Assembly (NCBI GenBank): GCA_938743325.2
Contig: OW568894.1
Coordinates: 1-64,000, forward strand
Reading direction: 5' to 3'
DNA from: Pycnococcus provasolii
Taxonomy: Eukaryota; Chlorophyta; Pseudoscourfieldiophyceae; Pseudoscourfieldiales; Pycnococcaceae
DNA: 64,000 nucleotides
Within the stretch, counting starts at the first letter, position 1. Every line of letters begins with the position of its first letter. Shown one piece after another: positions 57,601 through 64,000 of this stretch. The notes below the pieces were generated by a model that saw only the letters and a program-made list of their open reading frames with translations, searched no databases and was not told where the DNA came from. The translations under genes and the position numbers were made by a program.

Positions 57601-60259
57601 AAGCACCGACATCAATGCAACGACAGCCGGGGACAGTCGCTTGACTGTTGATCTACCTCACCATGTTAGAAGCGGCGACGTGTTCCAAACGGTTGGTGCA
57701 CTGCATTGCAAGTACCACGATGCCGGGAAGACTGAAGTCTACATTGAGACGAGCGGCGGTCTTGAAGTGCAGGGACGAGGACGCCAGCAGTTATCGTCGA
57801 GAGGAGGCGCGTATCACTTCAACATCAAAGTTCTCGGTGGATTCGAGGGACCGGCTGCCATCACATTTAAGGCGAAGAGCGCGAAGTACGGCGACCTGAT
57901 CGTTTCTGGACCACACGCGGTGCACGTATATCATCGAACACTGCGAAGTCTTGTCTTAGACGCGGTGACAGTTCCCGTGTCGTCTGGTGGCACACCCGGC
58001 ATTGAGCTGAAAAAGCTCCCTGCATTTGGCCGTGATGGAGAAGGTGGGATTTATGCTTCAGCCGGTGTGGGCACGATGCCCGCCCTGCCCGTGCTAATTA
58101 GCCACGCGCTGCAGAGGCCTCAGCTCGTGACCGCCGAGTGGCTCTTGTGTTCAGTGCAGGCGTCAGCGCTTGCACGAGCGCGCCAGCTCGAGGGAAATAT
58201 GCAATTGCACGGCGTGATCTCGGACATCGAGGAGCTCGATAGGATCATGCATTCCACTGCACGGACGCTGCTGCGCTTCACAACGAAGGAAATTGGACTT
58301 CGCTCGATGCTCCTTCCCGACGTAAACGGCGACCGCATTGATATTCAGCTAAATGCCTGGGGAATCGTGATGATGGACGCTCTGGAGGAGGTGAAGGGAG
58401 TGGAGTTGCCCTCTGCCGTGGTGCTTGCACGCAACGATTGGGCTGAGGCTCTGCAATTCGAGGTTACGAAGCGAATTGTTGGGTGCACCGTGGGCGGATA
58501 CATGCACGCCAGCGTGGATTACGCCGGCACATGGTTCACCGCGCAAGCTTCGAATGACACATCCCCTTCCTATCGAAATTGCAGGCAGGTTCTTGCCGAC
58601 GACCTGGCAGCTGTCCGCCTTGCTATGGGCTACGACTGGAACCCGCCTAATATGGGAGAGACGATGCGCAAGACGATCGCGGTAATCGACGACGAGGGCG
58701 ACCGATCTCACCTGGGCGAGCTGACGACGCGAAGTCTTGGCGCCATGCTCGCAAGCTTCATGCGGTACGCGAAAAAGCGAAAGATGTTCACGAATGCTCG
58801 TCTGGTGGAGACGCTGCTTTCGATTCTCTCGAGCCGTCTGGCGGACGGTGACAGCCCGCGCGCCTTCTTTCGAGATCTTGACGGCACCCGAAGCGCCGGC
58901 CACGTGTCGAACGCATTCGCGCTGCTCGGCATACTTGAGCTCGCGGACTGGAGAAGCGAGGCGTTTGGTTCCAACGCGGTGGAGATAGCTCGAGGCATGC
59001 TGCCTCAGCTTCGCCGTGTTGCGGCACACATCTCCTCCACGCCGGCACATGATCATGCAGACATGTCCACACTTGGCTGGCTCGAGATTGGCGTAACGAC
59101 TGTGGCTCTCATGCGCTTTGAGATGCTCATGCAGGAATCACCGTCCGGGTCAAAATTCGAAGCGCGGCTCAGCGGCAATATCGTCGGCAAGGTGGAGATC
59201 GAGGGAGGGAAGCAGCGAACTTGGATGAGGTTCACGCCTTGGCGCGACGTTGGCATGGACACCGCCGAAGTCCGATCGAAGGGCGTAGACAGCGTTCTTT
59301 TGTACGCCCACGGCGAGGCAAATCTGCACGCGTCGGTAGGAATTTCGTTCAGCCCGCGACCGGTGACGACCACACTGAGTCGTGGCGGCGTGGCGATCCA
59401 GCGCATCGTCCAGCCGATTAGGGAGGGTCGCGTCGACGTGACGGCCGCGGCAACCACGAAATTCAAGCAGGGCGATGTCGTGCTTGTCACCCTGCAGGTG
59501 ACGAGCCATGCCTACCTGGCGTCGGGCATAGAAGTGCTCGAGCCTGTGAGTGGCGCGCTTGCCTCCATCGTTCCTGAGATGTCCGAGGTGTGCGACCCAG
59601 AGTCGGTGTACGTTCCGTCGGCGCTGAAGATGGATCTGAGTCCTGAGTGCCCGATGGCTGGGTACGAGTCTGGCTACCTGCGAGTGCTATGGCAGTCTTT
59701 CAGGTCAGGAACGAAGGAATTCAGGTACCGCGCGGTGGTGAAGCACACGGGCGTGTTCCACCACGGGTCGGCGGTAGCACGCGCACGTGATGGTGCGGGT
59801 GCCTATGCAACGAGCGGCGAGTCGCGCATGGAGATGGTGGGTGCGAATGAAGAAATCGAGAAGCCTCCAATTCCACCGCGCGCTCTGCAGGACAACGTGC
59901 TGCGCTGCCCCCACGAGGTGTTTGGTGCCCGCAACGTTGTCGCATCGCTCTCGACGTCAGAATCTCACGACTTCATCGACTGCACGGGTGTTGGTTCGTG
60001 CGACGTCCGAAGTGGAAAGTGCATGTGTGACGACGGCAAGTCGGGTGAAATGTGCGAGGCGTCTGTTGAGATCACCGAATCATCAGAAGAAGCCGTGGGC
60101 GACGACGACGGGTTTGTGGAGGCGTTTGAGACGCGACGACGGGAGGGAACGAATCTCGCGTTCGTTTTTGAGGCGATCGCGTTCCTGGCTCTCGCTGGCG
60201 GACTTCCCGCGGCAGTGTACGCGTATCGCCGGGCGTATGGCTATGTGAAGACAAAATGA
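51632..60259 (+). CDS. Giant alpha-2-macroglobulin-like surface protein lacking the thioester
   Basis: The 2,875-aa protein starts at ATG in TCCATGG; the open frame extends upstream from a GTG. The signal peptide has a poly-Leu core (about 32-50). MG-type domains follow, with HSDREIYRSGE at about 1127, matching the A2M/YfaS consensus TDRPIYRPGD. The helical-barrel thioester site (normally CxEQ) is TAEW at 2167-2170 (RPQLVTAEWLLCSVQAS), so covalent trapping is predicted lost. An alpha/alpha-toroid (about 2150-2480), a receptor-binding-like beta domain, an EGF-like Cys module (about 2784-2809) and a C-terminal TM helix (about 2840-2862) complete it. It is probably a cell-surface protease-inhibitor relative, adhesin or sensor. 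It is nearly twice the length of typical A2Ms and is encoded in one exon. Confidence 0.88.
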   Translation: MAEQHTGARACARARARARAAAPRVASPFTRCLSLLLLLLLTALGSLVLVAGQASTDDASSVLIPMPSGEYQASGGVESAVSSSEGVPLSLTAQQPARVPAETSALLESAQSAARDVLDEEAAEEGVLPTDRPWRGGGGGGGGGDAVQDMPDGREALQGNGAQLPEGVATSDAAPDENVVAQVQQQEEPVSRLTAPFVNDERRSNEAEPFAQSSPELRVLYTLPRNPGTVTGRASSVRHEAAVALEGLEAFTVVFSLPVLGVDYRQHSLDEKLPIEKVPFRLQPPVNGHIRWLNSYTASWVPSEPWPCDMEVEVEWNYNMTSALGARIRGTHAFPRAVIVTPLLTVRLVRIVSPTARDATAGRWQPFWREDSRIRAMGRSAPESLTKVLEQPISERLNLMQFENRTYDGGLATKFSSNVSYAEMPPDAGAYFVFQEGTCFVNFELLADAFEVRASIPRLYGGSRVVMEETELPAEDAKKISFKVQPCERDWDWAVPESEGVRRHRPTRADELEAHLSEGYRNEYGSCAKVSVRGFDAEKHYVVKLERGRSLHELGTKSKVAWTSGMKGIEPFRINLHGSRLLLEKFHAAFDEDGVWHLDHRRENRREVKPLRPGRHGDSFFDEYSQAINQSAVNIVEQLPFFGRRNLDVFLPYGLNADVTNEMLEKLIAVHTLPVPAWLFECGSNRWACLPEAKGVNLKNLPENAPESMQRWKEILRVHERGYQDRKMISNIHVTRLGTDVVRITLPELTPDQYYEISIAGSEDVRDLFDQPLRASRSAFFTSYGQSFQLASWPPMTMDPATLEDGVLRGIPVISRGPSAYADGHRGDGPPGFDDKDDDSRRLPLRTAIWDVRNIDEMLSAIGLLAGNEKDTGLLRTHVIDRGDEDQFAGRFAGLQSTVYARNDPNDTLPVLQTLSTKSKNVTSGAFMLRTCCVYVEEEFDENFVYFSTAFLKAERSGANMIGGRRSLMAKKTKPKNAYYLYKNLVEGIMRRIDVSVLTVTSVMSFVTVGPDRAYALVLRSGDMEWTAVSDAEIVIGSMARVMKKGKVVPLAKLKTGADGFAEDEVDSIESFGKDDLRAIGIAVAPTHSAHYKMHQAAPFMNFVFGDHIRALPSGKEVQMHAVLHSDREIYRSGEIVNVFGYVFKGESVLRHITVSEHWAPGGDRSAMTTALEAATSTTDFYLEMTWDHAKGTRVQVPVFINPATGHFSAHVHVPVTFQHDRVRINLYYAVGFSYDVQSHVKLSKFTDQYLQSVQRGEAPLSFLHEETLDSAAAGVASADEVTEGASKTSMTSLDTAYGEYIQSVQQAMRLMEERERIVAAKDGAVKRRTGKLLASQVVSVLPRSLGAPNPYLDVSLGTPNDHVAFFADEPVKIKFRAGGLHLRHLEMSEVFADVKVLRSTKSLNDNPVDPEYALLTGAKGLHRVVHHETRVISLDEFAASHDLLVDLMNKASDGDLLHIEAVLKPTTQQRIERNHTAILRPRRHRLDVMLSTTKPLPGVPFGVAVQSFDTELQRVEPNSFDVTVEFGPNGGKITTCTIASTNPMATSGRPSFTKCRFLMTRAVAHRLSLCAHLPHGQKVCEDRTVGRDFATAPIDLGDIVSAKRTCQMGHPSVSLGSEATVVIDYLHRGGKALVVWGDHMASKSQVVDLDDFRVDGGMAEMKFGPITREECAEGCDVHVTVAVPRQDDGKLSPFVRAVMDKKFPRSKAFDARSALAYNCSTEAFAFQKDTRRGGATGQIIDLRVTASSTSITGGGKVLVRVDLNNQVNKTSGSANGTLVLTVTDSMFTSSEELRRRGTPEDINPGVRLHDVELFQSFASTSHSASPGAMKEVVEALDRRTRSSSLEGASTRDFMLMRPGNSNDNETLAVDMDDTRYISEGMADCLTSSPYGCTAFGIDRRPAAHEAWELEIYQNAHVEGNRVPYQQIRALMREESETGVARAGTMYTVTRAIDPKEASHDVEFNVPPNFSGNLVVRAFVSLPGPSYGYGSTDINATTAGDSRLTVDLPHHVRSGDVFQTVGALHCKYHDAGKTEVYIETSGGLEVQGRGRQQLSSRGGAYHFNIKVLGGFEGPAAITFKAKSAKYGDLIVSGPHAVHVYHRTLRSLVLDAVTVPVSSGGTPGIELKKLPAFGRDGEGGIYASAGVGTMPALPVLISHALQRPQLVTAEWLLCSVQASALARARQLEGNMQLHGVISDIEELDRIMHSTARTLLRFTTKEIGLRSMLLPDVNGDRIDIQLNAWGIVMMDALEEVKGVELPSAVVLARNDWAEALQFEVTKRIVGCTVGGYMHASVDYAGTWFTAQASNDTSPSYRNCRQVLADDLAAVRLAMGYDWNPPNMGETMRKTIAVIDDEGDRSHLGELTTRSLGAMLASFMRYAKKRKMFTNARLVETLLSILSSRLADGDSPRAFFRDLDGTRSAGHVSNAFALLGILELADWRSEAFGSNAVEIARGMLPQLRRVAAHISSTPAHDHADMSTLGWLEIGVTTVALMRFEMLMQESPSGSKFEARLSGNIVGKVEIEGGKQRTWMRFTPWRDVGMDTAEVRSKGVDSVLLYAHGEANLHASVGISFSPRPVTTTLSRGGVAIQRIVQPIREGRVDVTAAATTKFKQGDVVLVTLQVTSHAYLASGIEVLEPVSGALASIVPEMSEVCDPESVYVPSALKMDLSPECPMAGYESGYLRVLWQSFRSGTKEFRYRAVVKHTGVFHHGSAVARARDGAGAYATSGESRMEMVGANEEIEKPPIPPRALQDNVLRCPHEVFGARNVVASLSTSESHDFIDCTGVGSCDVRSGKCMCDDGKSGEMCEASVEITESSEEAVGDDDGFVEAFETRRREGTNLAFVFEAIAFLALAGGLPAAVYAYRRAYGYVKTK

Positions 60260-60289
60260 GGTATATATATATATATATATATATATACC
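60260..60289. repeat. (TA)n palindrome just after the stop codon
   Basis: GGTA(TA)nCC forms a perfect 30-bp palindrome one base after the macroglobulin stop. It lies in the 109-bp gap between two convergent genes. It may extrude as a hairpin or help define 3' ends. Confidence 0.85.
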
Positions 60290-60368
60290 ACAGTGACAGT
60301 TGAATTACTTAAATACTTGTAACAAGAATGACCTTGACTATTTGATTCGAGAAAGTTCATGTTCATGG

Positions 60369-61820
60369 TCAACGCAGATCTTTCACGTCAACGACCACGG
60401 ACCGGCCATGATCGTGCACGCTCGTGAATGGCACAGCCTCTGCAAGCTTAACTGTACCCTTGCCCCTTTTCGCCGCATCGACGTCGGAGATGAGCGCTCG
60501 TGTTCCAAGCCGTGCCCAATCAAGGCGCTCGATAATTGTAGATAACGAACCGAAGAACTTGAAAAATGACAGCAAGAATCCACCCGACGACGCGCGTTGG
60601 ACAGGTCCGACGCGAAGTGATGGCGCGCGAGCAATCGTAGGGGGTGACGACATTAGCAGCTCCTTGCCTTCGCCAGATGTCGCATTAAAGCTTCCGGCGG
60701 CGGCAATGATTTCCCCAGGCAAAAACACCAGCTCATAGTACTTCATATTTCTTTCAGGTGTGAGTGCAAGGTCCACGCAGTGCTGGCCACGTCGTCGTCG
60801 CTCCTCTGTCTGCTGCTGCTCACTTTGGTTGTTTTTGGCACCGCTTTCGACGTCACCGCCATCATCATTATCATCATCATTATCATCATCATCATCGGAG
60901 GAGGAGGAGGAGGAGGAGGAAGACGACCCGCCATCTTCGTCGTCGTCGACGACAGACGCTCTTCGTAGGAAGCGTACGAGCGCGTCGGGAAGGCCGCCGT
61001 CATTTTGACTGGTTATCTGCGCAGTGCTGCATTCCATCAAGCCACTTTGGCTATCGATGAGAAAGACGCTATCGTGCTCGTCCGCGGGCAAGCGCAGCCA
61101 CTCGCGAAGTGGCACACGCACAACCACGCCGCTTCCGTCGTCGAGAAGCATATCCACGCCATACTCCTCGAACGCGCAGTGTACCGTATGTGTGCGTTTC
61201 CCGGCGCGATATGTGTAGTACGCCCTCGCCGCGTACCACAGACACTCTCTCTTGGAAATTGGCGAGACGAGGTGCTCTCCCGCGCTTCGTGCACGTCCGA
61301 CGACTCGCGCCATGTTTTGTTTCGCTTGCTGGTGCTTACTCTTGCTGACACCGTCGCTTGCGCTTGCTGGTACCGCCGTCGCTAGGTCAGCCATACGTGT
61401 GCACTCCACGGATCGCATGAGGCGTCTCTGCACGGCGTTACTTCCACAGAAGCAGGTGTAAACGACTGCGAGGCTTGCGAGAAATGGGACACCGCCATAG
61501 AGTATGACAACGAACGCAATGACACCGAGGCTGTTATCTCCAGAGGACGACGCCTTCGGCGGTGGTGGTGGCAGCGGCGGTGTGGGTGACGGCGATGTGC
61601 CTGGTTGAGGAGGCGACGCCTCGGCCGGAGAACTTCCCACCACCGCATCCTCTATGGCGGCCCCTATGGCGATGAGAAACATGCACGCGACGAAGATGAA
61701 GACGGCGTAGCAGAAGAACGTGCACACCCTGTCGCAGAACGTGCGCGCGGCGGGCGGGCGCATCGCGTGCACGCGCGGAGACTCCACCGACGACCCAGAG
61801 CTCTGAGAGGGCGCGGACAT
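60369..61820 (-). CDS. Two-TM protein with GIDE-like domain, no RING finger
   Basis: The 483-aa protein has TM helices at about 30-58 and 98-124, separated by a Pro-rich loop. Residues about 185-250 (VSPISKRECLWYAARAYYTYR...FEEYGVDMLLDDGSGVVVRVP) resemble the GIDE/MULAN domain of mitochondrial E3 ligases. A Ser/Asp repeat region (about 300-330) interrupts it before NMKYYELVFLPGEIIAAAGSF, the likely domain end. MUL1-type E3 ligases end in a RING; none is seen here, so ubiquitin-ligase function is doubtful. Bacterial and archaeal GIDE proteins also lack RING. The start is an ATG in a GGACATGG context. Confidence 0.7.
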   Translation of the reverse strand: MSAPSQSSGSSVESPRVHAMRPPAARTFCDRVCTFFCYAVFIFVACMFLIAIGAAIEDAVVGSSPAEASPPQPGTSPSPTPPLPPPPPKASSSGDNSLGVIAFVVILYGGVPFLASLAVVYTCFCGSNAVQRRLMRSVECTRMADLATAVPASASDGVSKSKHQQAKQNMARVVGRARSAGEHLVSPISKRECLWYAARAYYTYRAGKRTHTVHCAFEEYGVDMLLDDGSGVVVRVPLREWLRLPADEHDSVFLIDSQSGLMECSTAQITSQNDGGLPDALVRFLRRASVVDDDEDGGSSSSSSSSSSDDDDDNDDDNDDGGDVESGAKNNQSEQQQTEERRRRGQHCVDLALTPERNMKYYELVFLPGEIIAAAGSFNATSGEGKELLMSSPPTIARAPSLRVGPVQRASSGGFLLSFFKFFGSLSTIIERLDWARLGTRALISDVDAAKRGKGTVKLAEAVPFTSVHDHGRSVVVDVKDLR

Positions 61821-62008
61821 GGTTTATAATATGAGGGCGGGCCGCGTGCGGGGGGATGGCGCCGAACGAACAGCGCTTAAGGGCAACAGCTCAGCGGCTT
61901 CCCCCGGGGTGGGGGGACCTGGACCTGGAGGGGAACCTGAAACGAGTTTACGATAGTATCTTGCTATTCTTACTTACTTTGATTCATTTTATATTATCTT
62001 AACTAGCT

Positions 62009-63272
62009 TTAGGAACTGCCTTGTTGAGGGCCGTCTTTCCACAAACGCCAAAGCGCATCCGCGTCGCTTCCGGGCTGGTTCCACACGTTCGTCTCCAGCG
62101 CACCGGCGCTCGACACGCCAGCCAGGCTCCAGAAACCACCCCACGCGTCGAACGGCTGGGCAGTCACAGGCTCATCCGCGGAGGCGGAGGTTCCGTCTGG
62201 TGGCGCATCCTTACCAGGAGCTGCCGCCGCTGCCGCCGCCGCAGCAGCCACCGTTGCCGCCGCTGCCGATGCCGCCGCCGCCGCCGCACGCTGCCTCTGC
62301 TCTCGCCGCGCCTCCGCTTCGCGCACGCGGCGTCCTCCGCGCTTTCGCCTCTCTGTGCCAGCCGGCGACGTGTCAGCTGCTGAAGAAACCATGGCGTCAG
62401 TCGCCGGGGGTACCTGAGGTGGGAGAGGCGGTGGAGGTGCACTCCACGCGGTGATCGGAACTTCCACGCTGGCCGGTGGCGTAGGCGAAACTCCCATGCC
62501 CCAGTGAGCAGCCATAGCCGCCTCCTCCGGGCTCGTGTATGCATTGAAGTACGCCTGCTGATACAACGCGCGCTGGTGCTGTTGCTGCTGTTCATACTGT
62601 AGCATCGCCTCGAGAGCCTGAGACTGAGGCTGCTCGTGCTGATGCAGCTGAGGGTGAACGATGAGCTGCGGCTGCTGTACAGGAAGCTGAGGTTGTGTTG
62701 GATGGTGTGGCGGGTGTTGCAAATATACGTGCTGTAGAGGCGCTGGAATGGGTTCATGATGTGCAGCAGCAGCGGCAGCAGCGGCAGCGGCGGCAGCAGC
62801 AGCAACAGCATGTGTTTCGTGAGCGGGATGCGGCGGGACGGAGGTGAGTTGTTGCGTGGATCCAGGAAGTGGTGGTACGGCGGTGGACGTCGTGGCAGGT
62901 GTCGTGGCATTTGGGACTCCCATTTGCGCGTGAAGCGGGAGAGCCGGCGTGTCACTTTTCACCTTCATGCGTTCCTCGAGCTCGCGTAGCTTTGCCGCCG
63001 CACGCTCGATACGCGCCTTCTCCTCCGCCTCCATTCGCTCTCGAATTCGACCGCGTTCTTCCGTGGGCTTCTGAAGCCCAGCCAGCTCGTCTGCTGCTAG
63101 CTGACTTGACGTTGCATCCACCTGCTGTGGTGGATGCTGCTGCTGTTGTGGTGGTGGGGGATGATTTTGCTGTGGCTGCTGGCGTACCGGCTCATGGCGA
63201 ACTCCCGCGGCATTTGGCCAAGCATTCTTGACAGGCACCGCTGTAGTCTCGGCGCCTTTCTGATGCACTGTC

Positions 63273-63310
<38 letters not shown>

Positions 63311-64000
63311 GGTAGTGGAGGCATTCGCCGCAGACGATGCAACTGCACCATTGCCATTCGGCGGGAACCAGCCACCTGTGCGCTTCATACGCTCCTCCTC
63401 CATCTGCGCTTTCACGTGCGCCACCTCAGCCTCGTACGCCTCCCGTCCTACATCGCGACTTGGTGGCCCACGATCCCCGGCGCCGTTGTTGGTAGATCGA
63501 TTCTCGCTTCGGCCCCAGGAAACGCCTCCTCGACCTTGCTTGTCCAAAGACGCCACGTCACGGTTCCCGGCACCTTTCCAGCGCGGGTCTCCGCCGACGC
63601 CGCCAGCAGCACCGGCAGCCCCCGCAGCACTCCACCGCGGGTCACCAGCACCGCCACTCAAGGGCGCGCCAACGCGGCTATTTCCTCTTGGTGGTGGTGG
63701 AGGCGGTGGTGGAAAGTCAAAGTCGCTTGCGCGGTCACCCAGACGATCTCCTCTGTTATGGTACGCCGTCGTCGCCGCCGCCGCCGCCGTCGTCGTGGCT
63801 GCACCGCCACCACCACCACCACCACCACCACCACCACCACCTTGTAGCATGGGCATTGATCTTTCGTCATCCGCCCAGTCACGGTGTGTCGTCCGCGCTT
63901 GCCTCGATGGCGCGGCGGCAGATCCACCGATATGGGAAGGCGCACTACCGCCACTGGCAAGGCTTGGAAATTCGCGCGCATTCAGTAGTCCCGAAGCGCG
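62009..64000 (-). CDS. Large Gln/Ala-rich coiled-coil protein, 5' end beyond window
   Basis: The frame is open from 62009 to the window edge (at least 663 aa), so the gene continues upstream. Within the visible part LLNAREFPSLAS and THRDWADDERSMPML precede Gly and poly-Pro runs. An Arg/Glu coiled coil follows (EERGRIRERMEAEEKARIERAAAKLRELEERMKVK), then Gln/His/Pro-rich prion-like sequence and an Ala/Glu/Arg helix near the end. EFPSL followed by a disordered, coiled-coil-bearing body recalls PRRC2/BAT2 and plant MOS1 proteins (translation regulation), but this is weak. CAG/GCA trinucleotide runs code several poly-Ala and poly-Gln stretches. Confidence 0.7.

Noticed and set aside
1-64000. CRISPR arrays, rRNA genes, bacterial operons, integrated virus-like elements
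   Set aside because: No spacer-repeat pattern, rRNA sequence, reverse transcriptase, integrase or capsid-type coding sequence was seen. The telomere, splice sites and gene content are eukaryotic.

Overview
This window is the left end of a chromosome of a GC-rich, intron-poor unicellular eukaryote. It opens with about 188 bp of CCCTAA repeats (TTAGGG-type telomere, C-rich strand on +). It runs through about 14 kb of repeat-rich subtelomere, then about 50 kb of dense housekeeping and cell-surface genes. A rotatin-like gene implies centrioles or basal bodies. The plant-type three-finger CPSF30, VARICOSE/EDC4-like decapping scaffold, phytocyanin-type cupredoxin, plastid-like rhodanese leader and bacterial-type D,D-carboxypeptidase fit a flagellated alga, possibly of the green lineage. 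The species is not determined.

Subtelomere (1-14.3 kb). The telomere ends in a palindromic junction, followed by inverted telomere-derived 12-mers and two small hypothetical genes. A 5.6 kb element (about 1915-7500) follows. It has terminal inverted repeats and one 1,723-aa unrecognised protein with a possible ParB-like N-terminal domain, and it looks like an undescribed DNA transposon. Next come degenerate TTAGGG/TGAGGG arrays, an 80-bp inverted repeat, two apparently identical copies of a roughly 1.58 kb unit at a 1,774-bp period, and a 149-bp nearly perfect interstitial telomere array.

Core (14.3-64 kb). In order: VanY-type peptidase; small hypothetical gene; duplicated-TM protein; CPSF30; FHA protein; short ORF; succinyl-CoA ligase beta; a TauD-type oxygenase with the only intron I can place confidently; a divergent pair of unrecognised membrane proteins; a J-domain/CS protein divergent from a rhodanese; an unrecognised protein; rotatin; a secreted or membrane-anchored heme peroxidase-cupredoxin fusion; a partly repeated small gene; an intact ORF for only the C-terminal half of RNA polymerase III subunit RPC1; an EDC4-like protein; a giant alpha-2-macroglobulin-like protein that has lost the thioester motif; a GIDE-like membrane protein; and a Q/A-rich gene running off the window end.

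Themes. Genes are mostly single exons with short intergenic gaps, and several are divergent pairs. A short motif, AACCCCGAA, or a close variant, recurs upstream of many starts and also sits in the subtelomeric inverted repeat. Start codons were moved from non-ATG ORF starts to the first sensible ATG. The most notable items are the candidate transposon, the truncated RPC1 beside a repeated leader, the peroxidase-cupredoxin fusion and the layered subtelomeric duplications.
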